42,709 bases of DNA from Agaribacter marinus (lineage in GTDB: Bacteria; Pseudomonadota; Gammaproteobacteria; Enterobacterales; Alteromonadaceae): assembly GCF_030160655.1 (NCBI RefSeq), contig NZ_BSOT01000010.1:1-42709 (forward strand). Reading direction: 5' to 3'. Positions 26,490 through 35,719 of the stretch are shown one piece after another. The stretch's first letter is position 1. Each line of letters begins with the position of its first letter. Under the pieces are notes generated by a model, which searched no databases, was not told the DNA's origin, and saw only the letters and a list, made by a program, of their open reading frames with translations. The position numbers and the translations under genes were made by a program.

Positions 26490-26945
26490 TTGAATATCTT
26501 GCGACGCTTTATTGCTCTTGTTTTCCTTATCTTGTATGTGATTGGAACGGACGATGTTCGTGCCAACGAAAACCTTCATCTTGTCGCTATTACCAATAAG
26601 AGTATTTCTACGCTAACAAAGTCCGATATTCACGCATATTTTTCTTTACGCAAGCAACTTCTGCCGTCTGGGAATAAGGTGGTTCTGATTACTCTTCCTC
26701 TTAACTCGCCTGAAACATTACGATTCAGTCAAATCGTGTTTGACTACTACCCATATCAATTGGCAAGAGCATGGGATGCGAGGGTGTTCGCAGGGAAGGG
26801 AGCTTTACCTATTGAGAAACCGGATAAAACTTCATTAATTAAATTTATAACAGCAACTCAAGCTAGTATTGGGTACTTGTTATTGGACATTGATGAAATA
26901 GATACACTGTCGGAGCAAGTAAATGTTTTCCCTATTGAAGAGTAA
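26490..26945 (+). CDS. Small PstS-like periplasmic protein
   Basis: A 151-aa protein starting at TTG, with a signal peptide (cleavage likely after VRA, ~25). The mature part (HLVAITNKSISTLTKSDIHAYFSLRK, VLITLPLNSPETLRF, FSQIVFDYYPYQLARAWDARVFAGKG split along one domain) matches the short half-domain 'phosphate ABC transporter substrate-binding-like' proteins of marine gammaproteobacteria. These are truncated relative to true PstS and have no linked permease. It is 4 bp upstream of an outer-membrane barrel gene and divergent from two diguanylate cyclases. Likely a periplasmic ligand-binding or signalling component; phosphate binding is not established. Confidence 0.75.
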   Translation: MNILRRFIALVFLILYVIGTDDVRANENLHLVAITNKSISTLTKSDIHAYFSLRKQLLPSGNKVVLITLPLNSPETLRFSQIVFDYYPYQLARAWDARVFAGKGALPIEKPDKTSLIKFITATQASIGYLLLDIDEIDTLSEQVNVFPIEE

Positions 26946-26949
26946 TTTC

Positions 26950-28167
26950 ATGAAGTATTTGCCTAAATACATGCAATTGCTCAAAGTGTTGTTTTTAGCG
27001 ACAATGTTTTTTAATGCAGTTGTTTACGCTTCTCAAAGTAAATTGAGAACCAATGCGTTTTTGGGGGTTGGCATTGCTAATGTCGATCATAATAACTTTT
27101 TGGGTGATGAGAGGCGCACTGCGACAATTATTGATGCGTCAATTAATGCGACTTATTCTTGGAGTGGTAATTTATCTCTAAATGGTCAAATAAGTTATCG
27201 AGAATTTGGTGATAGCCTTTCTGATGAAAAACCCAGAATTGACTATTTAAACATTACTTACGTTACCAATCAGCTATTGTTTGGCGAACAAACGTTCTCA
27301 CTTGGGCGTGTGAAGAACAAAATGGGTATTTACAATGACTTCAGAGATATCCCCACAGCAAAACCGTCGATATTGCTCCCGCAATCTGTTTATTTAGATG
27401 TATATAGGAACCTGTTTTTATCTGTTGATGGTTTGTCTATAAATTCAGCGTTTGATAGTGATTTTGGTAGTATCCAGTTGCAGTTAGCATTGGGTGAAAT
27501 CAATTTTGATGACAGCATGAATGAGACTTCATTAGGCAAGCTTGTTGATGGACGGTGGCGCGAAGACGCTGCATTTCTAACCGATTTGCGTTGGTTATAT
27601 AAAGGGTATCTTGTGTCGTTCTCATATAGTCAGTTTGCGCCAACGTTTGAGGCTGCGCCAAATGACATCATTAGGATATCTCCTGATACGATGGCAATTC
27701 GCGTTATTGATGGCGAAGTAGAACTGACTAACTATATCTACTCTTTTCAAAAAAATTGGAATAATTTTGAATTGGTAGTTGAATACGCATATCGAAATTT
27801 TGAAGTGAAGGATTTACTTGCTTTTCCTGTAGGAGCCCGTCGTCCGATGGAAGGTTACTATATACAAGGGCGATATCACCTAAATGAAAAACTTACTCTA
27901 CTTACTAGGTGGGAGCGTTATTTCAGAAGTGCAGATGATAAAAAAGGTGAACGCCTTAAAGCGCTTGGTTTAGAAGGTTGGGCGGACCATTCGATTACTA
28001 AGTCCATAGGACTTAAGTATCAGTTGAACAAGCGTTGGTCTGTTTTTGCCGAAGTTCATCGTATTACTGGGTCTGGCTATTTTCCCCCATTTGCGTTGCC
28101 GTCTTCATTTGCTGTCGAAAATCGAGACTCAATCTTAGGTGCCGCGGAATTGGTTTATCGTTTTTGA
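26950..28167 (+). CDS. Predicted outer-membrane beta-barrel protein
   Basis: A 405-aa protein with a signal peptide (residues 1-29). The mature sequence alternates polar/hydrophobic strands and aromatic girdle residues (LNGQISYREFG, FELVVEYAYRNF, GYYIQGRYHLN, LTLLTRWERYF, WSVFAEVHRITG). It ends in VYRF with the terminal Phe typical of BAM substrates. The start at 26950 has the ribosome-binding sequence GAAGAG within the previous gene's stop region; a frame to 26923 would overlap that gene. Probably one operon with the PstS-like protein. Porin or channel function is inferred only from the barrel pattern. Confidence 0.75.
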   Translation: MKYLPKYMQLLKVLFLATMFFNAVVYASQSKLRTNAFLGVGIANVDHNNFLGDERRTATIIDASINATYSWSGNLSLNGQISYREFGDSLSDEKPRIDYLNITYVTNQLLFGEQTFSLGRVKNKMGIYNDFRDIPTAKPSILLPQSVYLDVYRNLFLSVDGLSINSAFDSDFGSIQLQLALGEINFDDSMNETSLGKLVDGRWREDAAFLTDLRWLYKGYLVSFSYSQFAPTFEAAPNDIIRISPDTMAIRVIDGEVELTNYIYSFQKNWNNFELVVEYAYRNFEVKDLLAFPVGARRPMEGYYIQGRYHLNEKLTLLTRWERYFRSADDKKGERLKALGLEGWADHSITKSIGLKYQLNKRWSVFAEVHRITGSGYFPPFALPSSFAVENRDSILGAAELVYRF

Positions 28168-28351
28168 GGTATGACGCGAAGCTAAGTTAATTCTAATGCC
28201 ATGAAATGATATACTTGCTGTAATAAGTTAGCCTCAAACTTTTGTTTTACTTGCTCTGTATCTGATATTCACCGTTAAAAGCTGATCTGAATAGATAAAT
28301 GTAAAATAAATTTTGACGTGATCTGGCATTAATTTAAATTAAAGGTTCAAG

Positions 28352-29344
28352 TTGTATTCACACTCTTCATCAATAGATCATCGGTTATCAGTTGCCCCTA
28401 TGCTGGACTGGACTGATCGTCACTGTAGATATTTTCTGCGACTACTCTCTAAACATACCGTTTTATATACTGAAATGGTAACCACCGGAGCAATTATATA
28501 CGGCAAAGGGGATTATTTAGGTTTTCACCCTCAAGAACACCCGGTTGTTTTGCAGTTGGGCGGCAGTAACGCTGCGGATATGGCGCGTTGCGCTGAAATT
28601 GCACAATCAAAAGGTTACGATGAAATAAACATCAACGTCGGATGCCCTTCAGACCGCGTTAAAAACGGGAGTTTTGGTGCGTGTTTAATGGCCGAGCCAA
28701 ATGTTGTCGCTGAATGCGTAACTGCAATGCAAAACATGGTAGACATTCCGATAACAGTGAAATGCCGCATTGGCATAGACGATATGGACGATGACAAAGG
28801 TTTAACCGATTTTGTTATGCCTATCGTAGATAGTGGCTGCGAACATTTTGTGGTGCATGCACGAAAGGCATGGCTAAAAGGGTTAAGTCCTAAAGAGAAC
28901 AGAGAGATCCCACCGCTGAATTACGAGCGAGTATATAATTTAAAGGCACAATTTCCTGATATACATATTTCTATAAATGGTGGTATTAAGTCTATCGAAC
29001 AAGCTAAAGCGCATCTTCAATATGTTGATGGAGTAATGATTGGTCGAGAAGTGTATAGCAACCCCTATATTCTCTCTGAAGTTGATTCGGCAATTTTTAG
29101 TCGGACCGATATGCCCATCTCACGTCTTGAAGTTGTCCAGAGTATGACAGCTTATATGAAAGAGCAAATTGCTAATGGTAGTAAGGCTTGGCATATTGCA
29201 CGTCATACATTAGGCCTTTTCCAGAGTCAGCCTGGTGGCAAAATATGGCGTCGATTTTTGAGTCAAAATGCCCCTAAAGAGAAAGAGAATCCATATTTGC
29301 TTGAAATGGCTTATGAGGCTGTTGAGCAAGCAGTAAAAAATTAA
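28352..29344 (+). CDS. dusA: tRNA-dihydrouridine(20/20a) synthase DusA
   Basis: A 330-aa FMN-dependent flavoenzyme that reduces U20/U20a in the tRNA D-loop. SVAPMLDWTDRHCRYFLR (residues 13-30) is the DusA signature. The catalytic cysteine is in NVGCPSDRV (C98), and FVVHARKAWLKGLSPKENR and SINGGIKS follow as in E. coli DusA. The start is TTG with AAAGG six bases upstream; the next Met is inside the conserved core, so TTG is required. Followed by its own terminator. Confidence 0.97.
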   Translation: MYSHSSSIDHRLSVAPMLDWTDRHCRYFLRLLSKHTVLYTEMVTTGAIIYGKGDYLGFHPQEHPVVLQLGGSNAADMARCAEIAQSKGYDEININVGCPSDRVKNGSFGACLMAEPNVVAECVTAMQNMVDIPITVKCRIGIDDMDDDKGLTDFVMPIVDSGCEHFVVHARKAWLKGLSPKENREIPPLNYERVYNLKAQFPDIHISINGGIKSIEQAKAHLQYVDGVMIGREVYSNPYILSEVDSAIFSRTDMPISRLEVVQSMTAYMKEQIANGSKAWHIARHTLGLFQSQPGGKIWRRFLSQNAPKEKENPYLLEMAYEAVEQAVKN

Positions 29345-29352
29345 CTAAAATT

Positions 29353-29395
29353 TGGTCAAAAATTACTTTTTAATTTGTTAATTTGACCATTTTTT
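29353..29395 (+). terminator. Intrinsic terminator of dusA
   Basis: TGGTCAAA (29353-29360) pairs with TTTGACCA (29382-29389), with additional A-T pairing inside the loop, followed by six T (29390-29395). Confidence 0.75.
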
Positions 29396-29483
29396 ATAAA
29401 TGCAATTCCTTTTGTTCTTAAATATTCTCAATAATATAGGTTAACATATTGAAAAATAACGATAATTTTATTTTCTTAAATTC

Positions 29484-29499
29484 TGGCATGACATTCGCT
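29484..29499 (+). promoter_or_regulatory. Candidate sigma-54 promoter of the Psp-like operon
   Basis: TGGCATGACATTCGCT keeps the invariant GG and GC dinucleotides exactly 10 nt apart and matches TGGCACG-N4-TTGCT at all but two defined positions. Transcription would start near 29510, about 80 nt before the first gene. Sigma-54 control is known for phage-shock operons, and a PspC gene lies downstream, so the context agrees. Confidence 0.65.
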
Positions 29500-29591
29500 A
29501 TTAAGTTGGTAATGCTGACTTGAGCAGAATGATGGGTTAACAAAGTCGTAAGCAACCCTACTAAAACTTTGAATTTATTGAGGAATGTAAA

Positions 29592-29882
29592 ATGAACGTT
29601 AAAACTAAATTACTTATTACTACTTTTGTAGCTGCTTGCGCTTTTTCTGGTTCAGCTCAAGCCGAGCAAAGCCCACTTGAAACGATTGTTACAGGATTGG
29701 TTAAGTCGTCATTGGCTGAAGTGACTAGAGAAATTAATACCACTATCCAGCGTGATATTCTTACTAGCTCCTATGAATCTATAGCGCCCAGTGACAAAAA
29801 AGTTGGCAAAGTTACGATTAAAGACCTTGTTGTAGAAAGCAAAAAAATTGAGTCAAACCAAGCGCAACCTTCAGACGACTAA
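29592..29882 (+). CDS. Small secreted protein, unknown function
   Basis: A 96-aa protein with a clear signal peptide (cleavage after GSAQA, residue ~24). The mature ~72 residues are polar and probably helical (LETIVTGLVKSSLAEVTREINTTIQ), with no Cys and a disordered acidic tail. A GAGGA ribosome-binding site precedes the ATG. First gene after the candidate sigma-54 promoter and likely cotranscribed with the 38-aa membrane peptide and PspC protein. A periplasmic partner in envelope stress is a guess from position only. Confidence 0.7.
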   Translation: MNVKTKLLITTFVAACAFSGSAQAEQSPLETIVTGLVKSSLAEVTREINTTIQRDILTSSYESIAPSDKKVGKVTIKDLVVESKKIESNQAQPSDD

Positions 29883-29916
29883 TTATTTAGCTAGAAGCGT
29901 CATAAGGAATAGTGTC

Positions 29917-30033
29917 ATGTTAGTTAATGTAGATTTATTAGGTTTGGTTTTATCACCTGTGTTGTTTTACTTAGGGTCAGCAGCAATAATCATGTTGTTA
30001 ACTCATTTCAAGCTTATAAATGTTGAAGGGTAA
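29917..30033 (+). CDS. 38-aa membrane peptide
   Basis: A single hydrophobic helix spans about residues 8-28 (LGLVLSPVLFYLGSAAIIMLL), with a short polar tail. The ATG at 29917 has an AAGGA ribosome-binding site nine bases upstream; the longer open frame from 29848 overlaps the previous gene and has no such site. Placed between a secreted protein and PspC in one probable operon, where small PspB/PspG-like membrane proteins often occur. There is no sequence identity to those that can be claimed by eye. Confidence 0.6.
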   Translation: MLVNVDLLGLVLSPVLFYLGSAAIIMLLTHFKLINVEG

Positions 30034-30081
30034 AACGATTGAAGTAGCAATCGTCTAAATATTTATTATCAGAGGTAGTTG

Positions 30082-30285
30082 ATGAAAACGGTAATTAATG
30101 ACAAGCGGTTTTTTCGAGACCCACACAAGGCAAAAATTTCAGGTGTCTGTGCAGGTTTAGCAAAGCAAGTCGACGTTGACCCTTGGTGGGTGCGTGGAGC
30201 GGCAGTTGCCGCGTTTATTTTCGCACCAATCCCTGTGGCATTGGCATACGTCTTAGCTATCTTGTTGTTGCGATATCGCTATTAA
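30082..30285 (+). CDS. PspC-domain membrane protein
   Basis: A 67-aa protein consisting of one PspC domain: a charged start (DKRFFRDPHKAKISGVCAGLAKQ) then VDPWWVRGAAVAA and a hydrophobic hairpin ending LLLRYRY. The segment ISGVCAGLA...VDVDPWWVR is the family signature. E. coli PspC (119 aa) has an extra C-terminal helical region that is absent here. The ATG at 30082 follows AGAGG with 6-nt spacing. PspC proteins sense envelope damage and regulate PspA/PspF; no pspA or pspF is visible in the window. Confidence 0.85.
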   Translation: MKTVINDKRFFRDPHKAKISGVCAGLAKQVDVDPWWVRGAAVAAFIFAPIPVALAYVLAILLLRYRY

Positions 30286-30327
30286 CAGCGGTACACTGAC
30301 GCTGAAAAAGTATAATCTGAGGGTTTT

Positions 30328-31320
30328 ATGCGAACACTAGTAACCAGCAAAAATGTAACTATTTTAATTGCGACGATAATGTTGATTATCACACTTATAG
30401 GCTGGTGGTGGAGCTTCGAACCTGATATTGCTGATATGAGCCGTGAGGCTGTCTCGAATGCCGAGAATAATCATCATACTGTCGTTGTTGGGTATACAAC
30501 AACAACTACACTTATTCACACAATAGATACGATGCTGAATAAGCCAGGTGGTTATATTACTAACGATATTATGCCGCCAGGAATATTCATGGACAATATG
30601 CCAAGCTGGGAGTTTGGGGTACTTGAAATGAGTCGTGACTTAGCCTTAGCGATGCGAAAAGACTTTAGTCGTTCTCAGTCTCAATCTTTGGACAACGAGT
30701 ACCTAACTAAAGCGCAGCCTATTTTAAATACAGATAGTAATCATTGGATACTCCCTTCTTCAGAAGGCGAATATAACAAAGGCTTGGAGTTGCTAGTTGA
30801 ATATCGAGATAGTTTAGCCAATGTTGGCGAATCTAACGGCCAATTTTATGCTCGAGCTGATAACTTGAGAGAATATCTAAAACAAGTTGAAAAGCGTTTG
30901 GGAAGTTATTCTCAACGACTTAGTGCTAGTGTCGGCACCGAAACAATAAATACAAATCTAGCTGGCGATCCCAATGCTAGTACATCAACTCCTCAACCTA
31001 TGGCAAATAGAACTAAAACCAGTTGGTTTAAGTTAGATAACAATTTTTATGAAGCTCGGGGTGCAAGTTGGGCGTTACTGCATTTTTTAAAAGCGATTGA
31101 AGTAGACTTTGCTGATGTATTGCGGAAAAAGAATGCTATGATTAGCCTGAAACAAATTATTCGAGAGTTGGAAGCGACGCAAGAAACTGTATTCAGTCCC
31201 ATGATACTTAATGGAGATGGTTTTGGTTTAGTAGCAAACCACTCTTTAGTCATGGCAAACTATATTTCTAGAGCAAATGCAGCGCTGATAGAGTTATCTG
31301 AACTACTTAATCAAGGTTAA
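30328..31320 (+). CDS. DUF2333 family protein
   Basis: A 330-aa protein with one N-terminal membrane anchor (residues ~10-30, ending GWWWSFEP) and a long periplasmic, largely helical domain. The block NKPGGYITNDIMPPG followed by DNMPSWEFGVLEMSRD is the DUF2333 hallmark. Helices at ~150-190 and 245-330 have coiled-coil character. Function of the family is unknown. It is 43 bp after PspC and 3 bp before the TIGR04219 barrel, so it may extend the same operon or form a pair with the barrel. Confidence 0.85.
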   Translation: MRTLVTSKNVTILIATIMLIITLIGWWWSFEPDIADMSREAVSNAENNHHTVVVGYTTTTTLIHTIDTMLNKPGGYITNDIMPPGIFMDNMPSWEFGVLEMSRDLALAMRKDFSRSQSQSLDNEYLTKAQPILNTDSNHWILPSSEGEYNKGLELLVEYRDSLANVGESNGQFYARADNLREYLKQVEKRLGSYSQRLSASVGTETINTNLAGDPNASTSTPQPMANRTKTSWFKLDNNFYEARGASWALLHFLKAIEVDFADVLRKKNAMISLKQIIRELEATQETVFSPMILNGDGFGLVANHSLVMANYISRANAALIELSELLNQG

Positions 31321-31323
31321 CAA

Positions 31324-32082
31324 ATGAAAAAATCTATATTCGTGTCTGCCGCAATCGTTGCGGCTTTTGTGTCTATGCCTACAAGTGCCGATACTGTATT
31401 AGGTGTATATGCCGGTGCGCAAGGTTGGAATATGGGCGTTGAGGGCGGTTTTGCTCGCGACGAAGACATTGCGCAGTTTGGGTTTGAAGACAAGACGAAT
31501 TCAAGTTTTTATGTCGCGCTTGAGCATTTAGTTCCAGTTATCCCAAATATAAAAGTGGTGCGAACTAGCTATGATACTGACGGCGGAACCAACTTATCTT
31601 CAACGTTTACGTTTGGTGGCGAAGTTTATCCTATCGATACGACACTTGACACGAATATTGACTTATCAACCACTGACTATATTTTGTACTATGAAATATT
31701 AGACAATGATTTAGCAAGCTTTGATATCGGTGTGAATGCCAAACAGGTTTCAGGTGAATTCGTAGTCGTAGACAGTGAAACTCAACGGATGGCTATGGAA
31801 GACTTTGATGGTTTTATTCCAATGGCATATGGTCGCGTAGCGGTAGGTATTCCTGGTACGGGTATCGGCGCGTACGTTGAAGGCAGTTTTTTATCTATTG
31901 ATGACAATAGTGTAAGTGACTATCAAGCGGCATTGACATACAACTTTATAGAATCGTTGGCGTTGGATTTTACTATTCAAGCTGGCTATCGTTCAACTAC
32001 CCTCGATATCGAAGACATAGACGGCATATATGCGGATCTAGAGTTTGACGGTGCGTTTGCTGGAATCGAAATTCACTTCTAA
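31324..32082 (+). CDS. TIGR04219-family outer-membrane beta-barrel
   Basis: A 252-aa protein with a signal peptide (MKKSIFVSAA...SADT, cleavage ~22). The mature part has barrel-type strands (VLGVYAGAQGWNMGVEG, SSFYVALEHLVP, LALDFTIQAGYRS) and ends FAGIEIHF with terminal Phe. This matches the TIGR04219 family of small outer-membrane barrels of marine gammaproteobacteria, function unknown. Coupled to the DUF2333 gene by a 3-bp gap. The terminator-like hairpin at 32152 follows 70 bp downstream. Confidence 0.8.
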   Translation: MKKSIFVSAAIVAAFVSMPTSADTVLGVYAGAQGWNMGVEGGFARDEDIAQFGFEDKTNSSFYVALEHLVPVIPNIKVVRTSYDTDGGTNLSSTFTFGGEVYPIDTTLDTNIDLSTTDYILYYEILDNDLASFDIGVNAKQVSGEFVVVDSETQRMAMEDFDGFIPMAYGRVAVGIPGTGIGAYVEGSFLSIDDNSVSDYQAALTYNFIESLALDFTIQAGYRSTTLDIEDIDGIYADLEFDGAFAGIEIHF

Positions 32083-32139
32083 TATTTTGGTTCTTTCAGC
32101 ATTAATTTGTATAAAAAATCATTTTTAATTCTTTCACGT

Positions 32140-32145
32140 TATGAT
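32140..32145 (+). promoter_or_regulatory. Candidate -10 of the cysJIH promoter
   Basis: TATGAT lies 7 nt before the hairpin, so transcription would begin at about 32152, right at the hairpin's first base. The hexamer 17 bp upstream (AATCAT) is a poor -35, as is usual for activator-dependent (CysB-type) promoters. No CysB site is claimed. Confidence 0.35.
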
Positions 32146-32151
32146 TAAAAG

Positions 32152-32191
32152 CCGCTAATCTTATACTATGAAATAAGATTAGCGGTTTTTT
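32152..32191 (+). terminator. Terminator or attenuator hairpin directly before cysJ
   Basis: CCGCTAATCTTAT (32152-32164) pairs perfectly over 13 bp with ATAAGATTAGCGG (32173-32185), loop 8 nt, followed by six T (32186-32191). The cysJ ATG begins at 32193, one base after the T-run. It can terminate the upstream barrel transcript, and it also occupies the whole space where a cysJ ribosome-binding site would be. Confidence 0.85.
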
Positions 32192-32192
32192 G

Positions 32193-34007
32193 ATGTCAAC
32201 AAATAATTCTACGAATGCTTTTGTACCATTGCAAGAGCAACAGTTAAGCAAAATTACGCAAGCAGTGTCTGGGCTTTCACGAGACCAACTCGTATGGACG
32301 AGTGGATTTTTAGCTGGAATGGCTCAAGGCCAAGCTGGTGATACAGGAACGATTGCTAGTGTCGAGTCACAAAACTCTGCTGCGTCAGCATCAATAACAG
32401 TCATGTATGGATCACAAACTGGAAATGCGAAACACGCAGCCAGTGATTATGCCGAAATATTAAACGCTAAAGGTTTAACAGTTAATTTAGTTAACATGGC
32501 CGACTATAAGCCTCGCAAAATTAAAGATGAGTCATACCTTGTTACTTTTGTGAGTACGCATGGTGAAGGAGATGCGCCAGATGACGCCATAGAATTTCAT
32601 GAGTTCTTGGGAGGTAAAAAAGCGCCCAAACTTGCAAATTTGAAATACGCGGTGGTTGGTCTTGGTGATAGCAGTTATGAGTTCTTTTGCCAAACAGGCA
32701 AAGACTTTGATGAGCGCTTAAGTAAGCTAGGCGCGTCGCCCTTAATTGAACGTTTAGACTGTGACGTTGACTATGAAGCGTCTATTGCAAGTTGGACGGA
32801 ATCACTCACTAAAAAGCTTGAAGAGCTGGTTTCCGCTTCGTCTGGGGCAACTCAGGTAGTTTCGCAGAGTATCGCATCCGCTTCACAAGCGAGTGTGTTC
32901 ACCAAACAAAATCCATTTTCGGCAAACTTGTCTGAAAGCATTAAAATTACTGGCCGTGATTCGATTAAAGATATTCGTCATATTGAAATTTCGCTCGAAG
33001 GTTCCGATATCCAGTATCAAGTAGGCGATGCCTTAGGTGTTTGGTTTGTCAATGATCAAGCCTTGGTTGAGCGCGTTATTGCCGCCACTGGCACTAACGG
33101 AGACGATCAGATAGTTATTGGTGGGGACAGTTTTTCGTTAGCAGATGCATTATCTGAGAAATTAGAATTAACATTAAGCTACCCCGGCTTTGTTCAAGCT
33201 TATCAACTGGCATCAGAAAACTCTGCGTTGGCAGACTTGCTAGCAGATAAAACAGCGCTTCGGGCATTTTTAGAAGAACATCAGATCGTTGATATTGTAG
33301 AAAAATATCCTTCCAAAATTGGTGCTCAAACCTTGGTGGATGCATTAAGAGCTATTTCTCCTCGTTTGTACTCCATTGCATCTGCGCAATCAGAAGTTGA
33401 GGACGAAGTACATTTAACTGTTGCGCATGTTGCTTATGAAGCATTTGGTTATGAGCATCAAGGCGGGGCTTCCGGTTTTCTGTCAACTCGCTTGGAAGAA
33501 GGTGCAGAAGTAAGAGTTTTTGTTGAAAGCAATGATAACTTTAGACTGCCGAGCGATGATAACACGCCCGTCATTATGATTGGTCCAGGGACAGGCATAG
33601 CGCCATTTAGAGCATTTATGCAAGAACGTGATGCGCGTGAAGCAACGGGTAAGAATTGGTTGTTTTTTGGTAATCCTAGTTTTACACAAGATTTTTTATA
33701 TCAGACTGAATGGCAAGGATACAAGAAATCTGGTTTGTTAACTAAGATTAGCTTAGCGTTTTCGCGCGACCAAGCTGAGAAAATTTATGTTCAGCATCGT
33801 ATAAAAGAAAATGGCAAAGAACTTTTTGCTTGGCTTGAAGAGGGGGCTCACGTATATATTTGTGGTGACGCGCTCAGAATGGCAAAAGATGTTGAAACAG
33901 CATTACTTGACCTTATACAAGAACATGGTCAACGCTCGGAAAAAGAAGCAAAAGAATACTTAGTTGGCTTGCGTAAAGCTAAACGTTATCAGAAGGATGT
34001 ATACTAA
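32193..34007 (+). CDS. cysJ: Sulfite reductase [NADPH] flavoprotein alpha subunit
   Basis: A 604-aa diflavin reductase. The N-terminal flavodoxin domain (~65-205) has the FMN loop [12 protein letters not shown] and [11 protein letters not shown]. An FAD-binding domain contains RLYSIASAQ, and the NADPH domain contains [17 protein letters not shown] and [14 protein letters not shown]; it ends [12 protein letters not shown] as the family does. It passes electrons from NADPH to the CysI hemoprotein to reduce sulfite to sulfide. The ATG at 32193 lacks a ribosome-binding site because a hairpin lies immediately upstream; homology supports a start close to here (LQEQQLSKI aligns with the E. coli N-terminus). 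Its stop overlaps the cysI start (TAATG). Confidence 0.96.
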   Translation: MSTNNSTNAFVPLQEQQLSKITQAVSGLSRDQLVWTSGFLAGMAQGQAGDTGTIASVESQNSAASASITVMYGSQTGNAKHAASDYAEILNAKGLTVNLVNMADYKPRKIKDESYLVTFVSTHGEGDAPDDAIEFHEFLGGKKAPKLANLKYAVVGLGDSSYEFFCQTGKDFDERLSKLGASPLIERLDCDVDYEASIASWTESLTKKLEELVSASSGATQVVSQSIASASQASVFTKQNPFSANLSESIKITGRDSIKDIRHIEISLEGSDIQYQVGDALGVWFVNDQALVERVIAATGTNGDDQIVIGGDSFSLADALSEKLELTLSYPGFVQAYQLASENSALADLLADKTALRAFLEEHQIVDIVEKYPSKIGAQTLVDALRAISPRLYSIASAQSEVEDEVHLTVAHVAYEAFGYEHQGGASGFLSTRLEEGAEVRVFVESNDNFRLPSDDNTPVIMIGPGTGIAPFRAFMQERDAREATGKNWLFFGNPSFTQDFLYQTEWQGYKKSGLLTKISLAFSRDQAEKIYVQHRIKENGKELFAWLEEGAHVYICGDALRMAKDVETALLDLIQEHGQRSEKEAKEYLVGLRKAKRYQKDVY

Positions 34008-35719
34008 TGAGTGACAAGAATACACTTATCGTTGAGGGTAAATTATCTGATAACGAACGCTTAAAAAGAGAAAGTCGCCATTTGCGCGGTACTATTTTGG
34101 AAGACTTGAGTGACGATTTGACTGGTGGATTCGTTGCCGATAATTTTCAGCTAATTCGTTTTCATGGTATGTATCAACAAGATGACAGAGATATCCGTGG
34201 TGAGCGAGCTAAGCAAAAATTAGAGCCTTTACATAATGTGATGCTTAGAGCTAGATTACCGGGTGGTGTTATTACGCCACAACAATGGCTTGAAATAGAG
34301 AAGTTTGCTGAAGAAAGTACTATTTATGGTAGCGTTCGATTAACAACTCGACAAACATTCCAATTCCATGGTGTCTTAAAACCGCATATCAAAACAATGC
34401 ATCAAACCCTTAACAAAACAGGAATTGATTCTATTGCAACTGCGGGCGATGTTAATAGGAACGTGTTGTGTACAAGTAATCCTATTGAGTCGGTTGTACA
34501 TAAGGAAGCATGGCAGTGGGCCGCTAAAATAAGTGAACATTTATTGCCTAAAACTAATGCTTATGCAGAGATTTGGTTGGATGGTGAAAAAGTTGATTCT
34601 ACTCAAGAGCAAGAACCTATTTTAGGCGACAACTATCTGCCTAGGAAATTTAAAACTACTGTCGTTATCCCGCCACTAAATGATATTGATGTGCACGCTA
34701 ACGATCTAAATTTTGTGGCAATTGCTGAAAACGGCAAGCTCATTGGATTTAATGTGCTTGTTGGTGGTGGTTTAGCAATGACGCATGGCGACAAATCTAC
34801 GTTTCCTAGAAAAGCGGATGACTTCGGTTTTATTCCATTGGATAAAACCTTAGACGTTGCCGCTGCCGTGGTGTCTACTCAACGAGACTGGGGAAATAGA
34901 GTTAACCGTAAAAATGCCAAGACGAAGTATACGTTGGAACGTGTGGGTGTTGAAACGTTCAAAGCTGAAGTTGAAAAACGAGCGAATGTTTCGTTTGAAG
35001 CAAGCAAACCATATGAGTTTACCGAGCGTGGAGACAGGTTTGGGTGGGTTGAAGGCATCGACGGAAAGCATCACCTAACATTATTTATTGAAAATGGGCG
35101 TATCCTAGATTTTCCTGACAAGCCATTAAAAACAGGTGTTCGGGAAATAGCCAAGATCCATAAAGGCGACTTCCGTTTAACTGCAAATCAAAATCTTATT
35201 GTCGCTGGCGTGCCTACAGACCAAAAAGAAATAATAGAGTCTTTGGCTGTAAAGTACGGTTTAAAGCCAGCCAGTATTAGTCCTCAACGATTAAATTCTA
35301 TGGCGTGTGTGTCATTGCCTACATGCCCTTTAGCGATGGCTGAATCTGAACGGTATTTACCAGAAGCGGTTACAGAGTTAGAGGGTATGCTTAAAAAGCA
35401 TGGAATTGCTGATGAAAGTATAATTTATCGCATTACTGGTTGTCCGAATGGGTGTGGTCGAGCAATGCTCGCAGAAATTGGGTTAGTGGGCAAAGGACCT
35501 AATAAATACAATTTACACATTGGTGGAAATAAAGCTGGTACGCGGATCCCCAAAATGTATCGTGAGAACATTAGCGATACTGAAATAATGGACGTTATCG
35601 ATGATTTGATTGGTAAGTGGGCCTCTGAACGCAATGACAATGAAGCGTTTGGTGATTTCGTTATCAGAGCGGGGATAGTAAAAGCAGTTGTAAATTCCGC
35701 TGAGGATTTTTATGAGTAG
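34007..35719 (+). CDS. cysI: Sulfite reductase [NADPH] hemoprotein beta subunit
   Basis: A 570-aa siroheme/[4Fe-4S] enzyme. The four cluster cysteines are in [14 protein letters not shown] and GCPNGCGRA (C-x5-C ... C-x3-C). [15 protein letters not shown] and the siroheme/substrate arginines (TRQ, NRNV) are present. It reduces sulfite by six electrons to sulfide for cysteine synthesis, complexed with CysJ. Length matches E. coli CysI. Its start overlaps the cysJ stop by 1 nt and its end overlaps cysH by 8 nt, giving tight translational coupling. Confidence 0.97.
   Translation: MSDKNTLIVEGKLSDNERLKRESRHLRGTILEDLSDDLTGGFVADNFQLIRFHGMYQQDDRDIRGERAKQKLEPLHNVMLRARLPGGVITPQQWLEIEKFAEESTIYGSVRLTTRQTFQFHGVLKPHIKTMHQTLNKTGIDSIATAGDVNRNVLCTSNPIESVVHKEAWQWAAKISEHLLPKTNAYAEIWLDGEKVDSTQEQEPILGDNYLPRKFKTTVVIPPLNDIDVHANDLNFVAIAENGKLIGFNVLVGGGLAMTHGDKSTFPRKADDFGFIPLDKTLDVAAAVVSTQRDWGNRVNRKNAKTKYTLERVGVETFKAEVEKRANVSFEASKPYEFTERGDRFGWVEGIDGKHHLTLFIENGRILDFPDKPLKTGVREIAKIHKGDFRLTANQNLIVAGVPTDQKEIIESLAVKYGLKPASISPQRLNSMACVSLPTCPLAMAESERYLPEAVTELEGMLKKHGIADESIIYRITGCPNGCGRAMLAEIGLVGKGPNKYNLHIGGNKAGTRIPKMYRENISDTEIMDVIDDLIGKWASERNDNEAFGDFVIRAGIVKAVVNSAEDFYE

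Noticed and set aside
28168-28351. Possible small RNA or gene between the barrel gene and dusA
   Set aside because: No ribosome-binding site with an open frame, no hairpin with T-run and no convincing promoter pair.
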